DNA of 33,545 bases from Phycisphaerae bacterium (GTDB lineage: Bacteria > Planctomycetota > Phycisphaerae > UBA1845 > PWPN01). Positions within the stretch are counted from its first letter, which is position 1. Every line of letters starts with the position of its first letter. Below the pieces are notes generated by a model. That model made no database searches and was not told the DNA's origin. It saw only the letters and a program-made list of their open reading frames with translations. The position numbers and the translations under genes are program-made. This document shows, one piece after another, positions 25,928-33,240 of the stretch. The stretch is taken from contig DAOOIV010000053.1 in assembly GCA_035384605.1 (NCBI GenBank), forward strand, positions 2,953-36,497, written 5' to 3'.

Positions 25928-27502
25928 TCAATTTCGCACCCAGATCGGGCTCGATATGGCCAGATCGCCATTGGCCTGCACGATGCGAGCGTAGTACCAG
26001 TCCTCCTTTGCCCCCTCGTCCGGCCCGTCAGAGAACTCAAGCCGGCCCGTGTAGTGCGGCGCGAAGACTAACCGCTGAAAAACCATCGATTCGCTCGTAA
26101 ACGGGCCGGTAAACTCAAGGGTGTTCTCCGAGGACAGATCCTTGAGGCTCTTCTCTATCTTCATGGCGACAGGCCGTGTCATCGTACACTTGAGAACGGC
26201 TTGGGGGCCGCCTTCGATCTTCAGGACCACGCTGTTGTTGACCAGATCGCCGAGCGGTTCCTTGCGCGAGGTGTAGGAGCGGACCCGATACGACTTCTCC
26301 GACAGCTTCTCCACCCTGTTGCGCCGGTCCTCGTCGAACGGCCCGGCGCGGAAACAACCCTGGGCCTCGACGATTCGGCCGCCGATGATCTCCAATTCGA
26401 AATCCCAGTCACAGATGCGAGTCATCGCCAGATCCCCCCAGGGCCCCCAGCCGAATTCAACGCGGCATAGCACCGGCGACGACCAAGGCGGAGAATGAAC
26501 GTCGGCGTCCGTTGGGAAGGCCCGAGCAACCACACGGCCGTTCTTGACCAGCTCAATCGACGCAATCTCATCCCAGCCGCTCGCCGTGATGGTGACCTGC
26601 CGGTTCGGGGTCTCAGGCAGGATGTCACCCATCCAATGGCCGTTGACCCGGAAGTCCAAGGCAATGCGATCGCCCGTGACCGCGAACGACCGCCGGGCAC
26701 GCAGGGCCTCGAAAACCCCCTCCCTCGTCAACTCGTTCGCATAGAGGCCCACCAGCCCCTCACGATACGCCCCCGGATAGCCACTGTGATTGTCCGTGCT
26801 GGCGACAACGCCGACATGCGCGCCTCGGGCAAGGAGGGCTCGCAGGGTCCTCGGTGTCCACCGTCCGCCGTTGCTGTGGCGAACGTAGTCGAACGGCCCG
26901 CGGTCGTGCTCGGCCAGACCGTGCTCGGAGAAGATCTCCACGACCGGAGACACGTCCGTGTCAAGAAACTCGAATGCCGTCCCGCGCCACTGCCACCGAT
27001 AAGCCGGGTGATGCGGGATCAGCAAGGCCCCCTTCTCTTTCGCAAAGGCCTGGACCTTCGATATGTGATCGAAATACTCCAGCGGCGCGTCGACGTCGGA
27101 GGGGTAGATCAGGCACTGATCACCGAATCGGCTCGAGTGCCATTCGTAAGCCACGAAGGGAACGAATCGCCCCGGCTTGTAGCGCTCTTTGGCCATCCGC
27201 CGAACCTCGTCCCAGTGTTCCCGCGTGGCCGCAAAGCCGTTCACCCATTTCTCGTGCTTGTTCTCGGGCATGATGGGCATGTCATGCCAGTGGCCGTGGG
27301 CGGTGAAGGCAAAGAAATCCAGGTGGCTCTCGGCGATCTCGTAGCTGCGCTGCAAGGAGCCCTTGCCGTATCCAACCGCATTGTGATTGTGGATATCGCC
27401 CCAGAAAAGCTGCCTGGGCTGATCGGCCGTCAAGCGGACATTGATCAGCAGGACAACAGATGCAAACACCGAAATGAACACACGTTGCCGAGAAGGAATC
27501 AT
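25928..27502 (-). CDS. Exported PHP/CehA-McbA-like metallohydrolase (DUF3604-related)
   Basis: About 524 residues from the ATG at 27502, preferred over the GTG at 27523 because CAGGCAGG lies just upstream and the ATG opens a signal peptide (VFISVFASVVLLINVRLTA). Metal-binding motifs of the PHP superfamily are visible: WGDIHNHN (H38, H40), FFAFTAHGHWHD, LLIPHHPAY and VVASTDNHSGYPG. The C-terminal half is beta-rich (IASIELVKNGRVVAR) and may contact substrate. PHP enzymes cleave phosphoester or related bonds with two or three metals. The substrate is unknown here. It is the first gene of the minus-strand operon; the gap to the FAD enzyme is 64 nt. Confidence 0.85.
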   Translation of the reverse strand: MIPSRQRVFISVFASVVLLINVRLTADQPRQLFWGDIHNHNAVGYGKGSLQRSYEIAESHLDFFAFTAHGHWHDMPIMPENKHEKWVNGFAATREHWDEVRRMAKERYKPGRFVPFVAYEWHSSRFGDQCLIYPSDVDAPLEYFDHISKVQAFAKEKGALLIPHHPAYRWQWRGTAFEFLDTDVSPVVEIFSEHGLAEHDRGPFDYVRHSNGGRWTPRTLRALLARGAHVGVVASTDNHSGYPGAYREGLVGLYANELTREGVFEALRARRSFAVTGDRIALDFRVNGHWMGDILPETPNRQVTITASGWDEIASIELVKNGRVVARAFPTDADVHSPPWSSPVLCRVEFGWGPWGDLAMTRICDWDFELEIIGGRIVEAQGCFRAGPFDEDRRNRVEKLSEKSYRVRSYTSRKEPLGDLVNNSVVLKIEGGPQAVLKCTMTRPVAMKIEKSLKDLSSENTLEFTGPFTSESMVFQRLVFAPHYTGRLEFSDGPDEGAKEDWYYARIVQANGDLAISSPIWVRN

Positions 27503-27561
27503 CGTGAAACCTGCCTGTTGCACACCGCGCGATCTTATGCCATAATCCGCATGCGAGTCAT

Positions 27562-27594
27562 CTCATCCGGCAAGACGAGGTTGTTCCGGATGAG
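27562..27594 (-). promoter_or_regulatory. Strong inverted repeat in the presumed leader of the minus-strand operon
   Basis: CTCATCCGG (27562-27570) and CCGGATGAG (27586-27594) form a perfect 9-bp stem. CAA/TTG can add three more pairs across a two-base bulge, leaving a 7-nt loop. It lies 60-92 nt before the ATG of the PHP gene and after the TATAAT-like box, so it could be an operator or an RNA hairpin. Confidence 0.45.
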
Positions 27595-27618
27595 CGAGAT
27601 TCGCTCCTTCGCGGCCCC

Positions 27619-27624
27619 ATTATA
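27619..27624 (-). promoter_or_regulatory. Possible -10 box for the minus-strand operon
   Basis: A perfect TATAAT on the minus strand, 117 nt before the PHP start. The best -35 candidate, TTGCCG, is about 20 nt away, which is too far for a consensus promoter. Confidence 0.35.
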
Positions 27625-27940
27625 CCGGGAAGACGATGCTTGTCCGGCAAGGCAAGCAGCGGAACTCGGCATGAGAAGGGACTTGCGAGAGCTGCTTTCT
27701 CCCCACCTGCCCCCAGGGAGCGAGCGGTTGACGATGAGCGGATCATCACTGCACTCGGACCCCTGTTGCGGAAGAAGTCGGACGGCATCGGTACGTCGTC
27801 GATGGCTGCGCTGAGCGTGGCCAGAGATGCTTCTGTTTGCGCATGTCGCCACAGAAGAACGCTGGAGATGCGCGCCGCGGACTCGAACCGCCCCCCCAAC
27901 CGGTGCGCACGGAGAAAGCAGAAAGGACGTGAGGCGATCA

Positions 27941-30082
27941 ATGCGTGCAAATCGACGGATAGGCACGATCCTGCTGTTACTGGTGAGCGCTTGTGATCGG
28001 GGTGCCTTGGCAGTTGATCTCTACGTGGCGCCGAGCGGGAAGATCGAGTGGTCGGGAACACTGCCGGCGGCCAACGCCGAGCATTCCGACGGCCCCCTGC
28101 CTTCAATCGCAGCCGCCCGAGACCTCATCCGTTCACGCCGGGCCAGCGGGATGTGGACGGACGAGGCCATCACCGTGCACCTGCGCGGCGGCGTTTACTA
28201 CCTGGAGGAAACGGTCGTCTTCGAACCTCGGGACTCGGGAACCCCGGGCAAGCCGATTGTCTATGCAGCGTACAAGAACGAGCAACCGATCCTCAGCGGC
28301 GGGCGGGTCATCGGCGGTTGGCGCGACGCGGAGATCAACGGCCGACCCTGCTGGGTGGTCGAAATCCCCGAGGTCAAGGAAGGCAAATGGTATTTCCGGC
28401 AGTTGTTCGTTAACGGCAGACGCTGCCCGCGTCCGCAGGTGCCGGAACAAGGCTGGTACCAGTTCGCCGGCATCCCGCCACATAGTGAAAGATACTTGAA
28501 GAGAGAGAACGTGCGCGACAAGGCCAATCAGAATGACCGGGCGTGTTACCGCCCGGGGCACGTGAAGAAATGGCACAATCTCGGCGACGTGGAGTTCGTT
28601 TGTCTGATGAGCTGGGACGAGGCTCATCTGTTCGCCGCCAACCTGGACGAGGCGACCCGGACCATCGAGTTCACCCAACCAAGCTACCTGGGCGCCGACA
28701 AGGTCATCACAGACGACAAGAACGGACGCTACTACATGCTCGGCGTGCGAGAAGCCCTCAACAAACCCGGACAGTGGTACCTCGATCGAGTCAGCGGCAT
28801 GCTCTACTACCTGCCCGTGGCCGGAGAGACGCCGGACAACACAACAGTTGTTGCCCCCCGGTTGAACGAGTTGCTGTGTGTGCTCGGCGACGAACCCCGC
28901 AATCCGCTTGAGGAAAGAAACAAGACATTCTGGACGGGACCGCGGCTGATCGGCCAGGGACCCACTCCCAGGCCGATTGAGCATCTGGCCCTGAGAGGCC
29001 TGACTTTGAAGCACAATAACTGGTTCCTGCCTCCCGATAAGTCCGCCGGAGGCCAGGCCATGGCCCGGCTGCCCGCGGCCCTGTTCCTGCTCAACGCCCG
29101 GAATTGCCGGATCACCGATTGCACGGTCTCCCAGATCTCCAATTGGGCGATCGAGCTGGGCGCCGAATGCAGAGACAACGTGATCTCCGGCTGCACCCTG
29201 ACCGACCTCGGCGCCGGCGGCGTCAAACTCAACGAGGACAGCCATCACAACACCGTCACCGATTGTGAGATTTCCAACGGCGGACTGGTGTTCCCCGGCG
29301 CCGCCGGCGTCTGGGTCGGCCACAGTTGGGCCAACACCGTTTCGCACAACCATATCCATCATCTGTACTACACCGGGATCAGTGTCGGCTGGGTCTGGGG
29401 ATACTCCCGGCCCAGCAAGGCGGCCTGCAACATCATCGAGTACAACCACATCCACCACATCGGCCGGAAGCTGCTCAGCGACATGGGCGGCATCTACACG
29501 CTCGGCTCCTCTCCGGGAACCGTTCTGCGCTACAATCTCATTCACGATGTCGAGGCCTTCGCGTACGGCGGCCACGGCCTGTACAACGACGAGGGCAGCA
29601 GCTTCGTCCTTTTGGAGAATAACATCGTCTACCGGACCAGCCACGAGTCGTATCATCAGAACTACGGGCAATACAACGTGATCCGAAACAACGTGTTCGC
29701 CTATAGCGCCGACGGCACGGTCAACCGATCGGGGCAGAATGACCCCTTCTCGTTCACCATCGAGCACAACATCGTCTACAGCACGTTGCCGCGGATGCTG
29801 GACAACGGATGGCGCTGGAACAAGAGCGGAAACTTCAAGATGGACTACAACCTCTACTGGCGGGAAGACGGTCAGCCGTTCGATTTCCCCGGCGATCGAT
29901 CATTCGAACAGTGGCAGCAATGGTGGGACCAGGACAGGCACTCGATCATCGCGGATCCTCTGTTCGTGGACCCAAAGAACGGTGACTTCAGACTGAAGGC
30001 CGGCTCACCGGCCGAGAGGATCGGCTTCAAGCCGATCGACACGAGCAGGATCGGACGACTGAAGTCCCATACGCCGGGATAA
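27941..30082 (+). CDS. Exported right-handed parallel beta-helix protein (GH141/DUF1565-like)
   Basis: 713 residues. The ATG at 27941 follows GAGG at 27931-27934 and begins a signal peptide (RRIGTILLLLVSACDRGALA). The mature start LYVAPSGK, with ITVHLRGGVYYLEETVVFEPRDSGTPGKPI, is typical of DUF1565/GH141-type beta-helix proteins. Repeated rungs follow, such as CRITDCTVSQISNWAIELG, ISGCTLTDLGAGGVKL and VSHNHIHHLYYTGISVG, with many His/Asn, and the end (NGDFRLKAGSPAERIGFKPID) is the usual closing cap. GH141 members include an alpha-L-fucosidase of the rhamnogalacturonan II pathway and xylanases (family knowledge). Assignment to GH141 rather than a lyase is tentative. Divergent from the rhamnosidase/sulfatase operon. 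Confidence 0.85.
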   Translation: MRANRRIGTILLLLVSACDRGALAVDLYVAPSGKIEWSGTLPAANAEHSDGPLPSIAAARDLIRSRRASGMWTDEAITVHLRGGVYYLEETVVFEPRDSGTPGKPIVYAAYKNEQPILSGGRVIGGWRDAEINGRPCWVVEIPEVKEGKWYFRQLFVNGRRCPRPQVPEQGWYQFAGIPPHSERYLKRENVRDKANQNDRACYRPGHVKKWHNLGDVEFVCLMSWDEAHLFAANLDEATRTIEFTQPSYLGADKVITDDKNGRYYMLGVREALNKPGQWYLDRVSGMLYYLPVAGETPDNTTVVAPRLNELLCVLGDEPRNPLEERNKTFWTGPRLIGQGPTPRPIEHLALRGLTLKHNNWFLPPDKSAGGQAMARLPAALFLLNARNCRITDCTVSQISNWAIELGAECRDNVISGCTLTDLGAGGVKLNEDSHHNTVTDCEISNGGLVFPGAAGVWVGHSWANTVSHNHIHHLYYTGISVGWVWGYSRPSKAACNIIEYNHIHHIGRKLLSDMGGIYTLGSSPGTVLRYNLIHDVEAFAYGGHGLYNDEGSSFVLLENNIVYRTSHESYHQNYGQYNVIRNNVFAYSADGTVNRSGQNDPFSFTIEHNIVYSTLPRMLDNGWRWNKSGNFKMDYNLYWREDGQPFDFPGDRSFEQWQQWWDQDRHSIIADPLFVDPKNGDFRLKAGSPAERIGFKPIDTSRIGRLKSHTPG

Positions 30083-30124
30083 TGGCGTCCGAGCGAGTCT
30101 CCGCCTGTGACGGAACGCGGCGAG

Positions 30125-30130
30125 AGGAGG
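30125..30130 (+). promoter_or_regulatory. Relic Shine-Dalgarno of the DoxX-like pseudogene
   Basis: AGGAGG lies 7 nt before the ATG at 30138. It marks the ancestral start although the reading frame is now broken. Confidence 0.5.
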
Positions 30131-30137
30131 ACTACTG

Positions 30138-30481
30138 ATGACAAGCGGCTCTCCAGTCTCAAGCTCCCGACTCCCCGGCATCCAGGCGACCGCCCTGTTT
30201 GTGCTCCGTCTGGCGATTGGATGACACTTCCTATGAGAAGTAATTGCAAGGTACGTGATCCGAACGGGACGTCCGCGGGTGACCTCCTTGAATCCCATCG
30301 GGTCCTTTCGGACTTCTTTCATTGGATCGTCGCCCATCCGCGGGTGCTGAGGGTGGTTGACCTGTTGAACATCTGGGGCTTGATCGGCATCGGCCTGGCC
30401 CCGTTCTTAAACCCTTTGACACGCTTGGCGTGTGCGTTCGGCATCCTGCTCCTGGTCCTGTACTACGTGTCCTTCCGGTAA
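30138..30481 (+). pseudogene. DoxX-like membrane protein, broken and truncated
   Basis: The first frame reads from ATG 30138 through QATALFVLRLAIG, the typical first helix of DoxX proteins. TGA codons at 30222 and 30234 then interrupt it, where family members usually have W-H-F-L-Y-E-G. The match continues in another frame: KVRDPNGTSAGDLLESHRVL, HPRVLRVVDLLNIWGLIGIG and FLNPLTRLACAFGILLLVLYYV. The C-terminal third expected for the family is missing. The last codons (30467 onward) come from the inverted repeat of the IS66-type element, which supplies the TAA. Thus two nonsense changes, at least one frame change, and loss of the 3' end by insertion. DoxX assignment is from memory of the family pattern. 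Confidence 0.7.
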
Positions 30482-31115
30482 GCCTGCATGAAACGGCGTG
30501 AGGCGGCTGGTATCGTCGGCCGTCGCCGCGAGGCGGCACGGAGGACGGCGGATGAGAACCGGAACGACGCGATCGCCCGCGAGCAAAACCTGTCGCCGGA
30601 GCAACGGCTGGCCTTCCACCAGGCCGAGAGCGGCCCGATCATGGAGCAGCTCCGGGCCTGGTGCATCCGGCAGTTCGATGAACGGCTGGTGGAGCCCAAC
30701 TCAGCGCTCGGCCAGGCCATCTCCTACCTGCTCAAGCACTGGGAGAAGCTGACCCTCTTCCTGCGTCAGCCCGGAGCCCCTCTGGACAACAACATTGTCG
30801 AACGAGCCCTGAAACGAGCGATCCTGCATCGAAAGAACGCGCTGTTCTACAGAACCCTCAACGGGGCCCGCGTCGGCGACCTGTTCATGAGCCTCATCCA
30901 CACCTGCCAGCTCAACGACGTCGACCCCTTCGACTACCTGACCGAACTGCAACGCCACGCCGAAGACCTCGCCGCCCAACCCGAAAACTGGATGCCCTGG
31001 AACTACCGCAAGACAATCCAGGAGACCGACGCCGACATCCCTGGCTGATCCCTCGGTTACTCCGTCCCACCCCGGGCACGCCGTCCAAGATTACGCATGC
31101 TTACCGGAAGGACAC
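30467..31115 (+). mobile_element. IS66-type element with internal deletion, bounded by 21-bp inverted repeats
   Basis: GTGTCCTTCCGGTAAGC at 30467-30483 recurs as its exact reverse complement at 31099-31115. Past one mismatch, three more bases match, giving 20 of 21 (30467-30487 and 31095-31115). Inside lies only the C-terminal part of an IS66 transposase, so about 650 bp remain of an element normally near 2.5 kb. The flanking 8-bp stretches (TGTACTAC and AGCGCAGC) do not match, so there is no target duplication. That points to a deletion or recombination rather than a simple insertion. The element could move only with a transposase supplied in trans. Confidence 0.8.
30488..31048 (+). pseudogene. 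IS66 transposase (TnpC), C-terminal remnant
   Basis: 186 residues read from ATG 30488. From RNDAIAREQNLSPEQRL onward it matches the end of DDE_Tnp_IS66 and the IS66 C-terminal domain: GQAISYLLKHWEKLTLFL, the LDNNIVERALKRAILHRKN region with the catalytic Glu, DLFMSLIHTCQLNDVDPF, and the closing WMPWNYR. The zinc-finger and the first two catalytic Asp parts, tnpA and tnpB are absent. The first roughly 23 residues (MKRREAAGIVGRRREAARR) do not look like transposase and probably derive from the left end of the element joined by the deletion. Not expected to be active. Confidence 0.88.
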
Positions 31116-32668
31116 AGCGCAGCTACGTCCACGGCATGCAGTATATTGACGAGCGGGCGGTGATGAGGGATCATCAGGCGGACGCAAAGCCGGGCGACAA
31201 CCAGATGGGCAAGGACTACTACTACCTGCTCCAGGAGTTGTACACCGTGGCCGGCCTGGCCGACTGCCGGGGATGGATGGAGGAGATGTACGTGTACGAC
31301 ACGTACGGGGGGGCGACTCTGTACGACTGGTGGCCGGGAGACGTCAACCGCAACGGTCCTGTCACCGCCGGCGACATGGCACTCGTGTCCGCGAGGGTCG
31401 GTGCTGGCTGGGATGAACCCTGGTGTGATGCCAACCTGGACGGCGATGTAACGGCAGCCGATGTGTCGGAGATCGCTGCATTGATCCCCGTTTCATCTTC
31501 ACCTCCTCCCACGATCAACTACAGTTCCGTCGACAATCCCTATTTCTTCACCGGCCGTACCACCGACACGCTCCACGCCTCCGCCCTGCTGGTCAGCGAA
31601 GACCCCGACTTCAAACGAATCCAGGACAACCGCAACCGAATGTACGACCCCAAACACGGCCGCTGGCTGCAGAGGGATCCGGCGGGGTATGTGGATGGGG
31701 TGAATCTGTACTCCTATGCCCGGAGCAACCCGACGGGTGGTCTGGATCCCTTGGGCACCTGGGACTACCGTGTTCACACAGAAAAGACGAGGAGCTGGGC
31801 GATTGACGAGGCGATGACGGAAACCGGCGCAGCACGCGTGGCGCATTATGATGAGGCTACCGACACATTTGCCTATTTCGGCGAATACGCCGAGCAGTCT
31901 TGGACGCCGGTGCCGGGCGGTCGCAGCCAGGGTTATCACTTCAACGCCTACAGGTACGGTGTTGATTCAAGGCATCAGCATCGAGATGAGGATTACGACA
32001 AGGCGCTCAAGGCATGCCTTGACAAGGATGACCCTGAGACTGCGTCAAGGTGGCTGGGGCACAGTCTCCACGCACTTCAGGATTGGTATGCGCATGGCGA
32101 GTACAATTCAGGGGATTCTGACACCTTCATCACGCATGGGCCCTACTACGATGATCCCGAGTATGATGCCGCCGGCCCTGTCTATCGAGTCTATCATGTC
32201 ACGTTCGAAAGCTCCTACAACTGGCCCGGCGATGACGGGTACAAGATACCGCCAGCCTACCCGTTGTACTGGTTCTATAAATACGACGCGTTCGACAGGC
32301 CAAATGGCTCGACTCCGGTCCAGGCACGTTCTGACGGGCGGCCGCCAAAAGTCTACGGGCGCTGGCTGACAAGACTTCAAAGCGGTTACGGTGGGCGCGC
32401 CGGCGAGCCTTCTTATCTTTCAGTGTTCTGGGAGGCCAGGTGGCTGTTGTGGGAAAGGGGGAACAAGCGAGTAAGCGGAACAGAGATGGAATCTCGATCT
32501 CATATCGACAAGTTCTTGCGGGCAATCTGCACAGGCTGCAACAACGGCAAGTGTCCGAAGTGCCAGTGCCATTTTATCCAATTTGGCCCCCTCGCCACAA
32601 GTTCTGCTGGAAGTAGTCGTCGTTGCGGGGAGGAATGTGCGGCGGAAAGTGAAGGAACCGAACGGTGA
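31097..32668 (+). CDS. RHS-repeat protein 3' part with Het-C/zinc-phospholipase-like C-terminal tail (5' truncated)
   Basis: 523 residues open from an ATG that lies inside the right end of the IS66 element. True RHS sequence starts at SYVHGMQYIDE (about residue 9), so the N-terminal repeats are lost. Order: RHS strand pieces (YYYLLQELYTVAGLADCRGW, MYVYDTYGG); an inserted dockerin-like module (about 80-131, GDVNRNGPVTAGDM and DANLDGDVTAADV); PYFFTGRTTDTL; and the core tip MYDPKHGRWLQRDPAGYVDG (182 onward) ending DPLG. After it the tail (about 226-523) carries WLGHSLHALQDWYAHGEY, with H325, D329, H333 and also H322, reminiscent of Het-C and zinc-phospholipase C folds, and a Cys-rich end (CTGCNNGKCPKCQC). 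The tail is plausibly a toxin or enzyme (inference). It overlaps the next gene by GTGA. Expression is uncertain without the native start. Confidence 0.78.
   Translation: MLTGRTQRSYVHGMQYIDERAVMRDHQADAKPGDNQMGKDYYYLLQELYTVAGLADCRGWMEEMYVYDTYGGATLYDWWPGDVNRNGPVTAGDMALVSARVGAGWDEPWCDANLDGDVTAADVSEIAALIPVSSSPPPTINYSSVDNPYFFTGRTTDTLHASALLVSEDPDFKRIQDNRNRMYDPKHGRWLQRDPAGYVDGVNLYSYARSNPTGGLDPLGTWDYRVHTEKTRSWAIDEAMTETGAARVAHYDEATDTFAYFGEYAEQSWTPVPGGRSQGYHFNAYRYGVDSRHQHRDEDYDKALKACLDKDDPETASRWLGHSLHALQDWYAHGEYNSGDSDTFITHGPYYDDPEYDAAGPVYRVYHVTFESSYNWPGDDGYKIPPAYPLYWFYKYDAFDRPNGSTPVQARSDGRPPKVYGRWLTRLQSGYGGRAGEPSYLSVFWEARWLLWERGNKRVSGTEMESRSHIDKFLRAICTGCNNGKCPKCQCHFIQFGPLATSSAGSSRRCGEECAAESEGTER
31640..31711 (+). 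repeat. RHS core-tip repeat, copy 1
   Basis: 72 nt beginning ATGTACGACCCCAAACACGG. It is 70 of 72 identical to copy 2 at 33330-33401, and homology ends sharply on both sides. Confidence 0.9.
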
Positions 32669-33240
32669 GGACGAGAACCAGACTCAGACTGTTGCGCTGT
32701 GCCGTGATCCTTATGCCGCTTGGCCTTGTGATTCCTGGCGTGGCCGCAATCATCGGCAAGCCGGTGGGCTCTATGTGGCTTACGAACTATTCCTGTCCCC
32801 TTGCGTTTCTGCTTGCCGACGCGATCATATTAGCCTCCAGCCGTGAGTGGACCTTGAGGGTCTTCGCCTTCCTGTCCATCGCCTCGCTTGCGGGGGCGAT
32901 ACTCTGCGTCAATCTTCCTGGCATCAACTACAATATGATGAACGGGCCTGGGTATTTCTACTCCGTGTTGTTCGCCTTTGTCCTGCTCCCATTGTCCGCA
33001 GTACTGTCACTCGTTGTCTTCGTCCTTGCTCTCCGGGAAGCACGCCGTGATCCCGCGCCTGAGGGGCACTGCACTTTCTGCGGTGACAGTCTCAGAGGCT
33101 CAGGTGACACACGTTGCCCGGAATGCGGCGCGCCCTTCGGTTCATCGCTGATGGGTGGACCAGACGCTGGTGAAAAGATCGGAAGAAACAGAATAAGGAA
33201 TCCATCATTGCCGACTGGGCAAGGCGCAGGTGACCAATGA
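32665..33240 (+). CDS. Four-helix membrane protein with C-terminal zinc ribbon (candidate immunity/accessory)
   Basis: 191 residues. Hydrophobic segments at about 9-30, 42-58, 64-83 and 97-123 suggest four membrane helices. A cytosolic-looking tail holds C136xxC139 and C151xxC154 (HCTFCGDSLRGSGDTRCPECG), a pattern common in planctomycete membrane proteins. The GTG start overlaps the RHS stop by four bases (GTGA), with AAGGA at 32652-32656, so the two are likely translationally coupled. Its own stop overlaps the next start by ATGA. A position right behind a toxin-like RHS tail is where immunity genes sit in polymorphic toxin systems, but the protein matches no immunity family known to me. That role is inference. 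Confidence 0.75.
   Translation: MRTRTRLRLLRCAVILMPLGLVIPGVAAIIGKPVGSMWLTNYSCPLAFLLADAIILASSREWTLRVFAFLSIASLAGAILCVNLPGINYNMMNGPGYFYSVLFAFVLLPLSAVLSLVVFVLALREARRDPAPEGHCTFCGDSLRGSGDTRCPECGAPFGSSLMGGPDAGEKIGRNRIRNPSLPTGQGAGDQ

Larger units (their letters stand above)
27503..27940. other. Divergent intergenic region of about 440 bp
   Basis: Lies between the minus-strand operon and the beta-helix gene. It holds a TATAAT-like box, a 9-bp hairpin, a second inverted repeat CTTCTGT/ACAGAAG (27830-27836 and 27851-27857), and TCCGGCAAG twice (27566-27574 and 27643-27651). No gene with start signals and codon character was accepted here. Confidence 0.5.

Noticed and set aside
27885..27910. A tRNA T-arm-like string on the minus strand (GGTTCGAGTCCGC)
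   Set aside because: Only a 4-bp T stem forms. No matching acceptor stem, anticodon arm or D arm could be placed in the 75 nt around it.
30107..30481. An intact 124-residue membrane protein
   Set aside because: Its first half has no family match, while the DoxX-like N-terminus lies in the neighbouring frame behind a better Shine-Dalgarno. Better explained as a frameshifted pseudogene.
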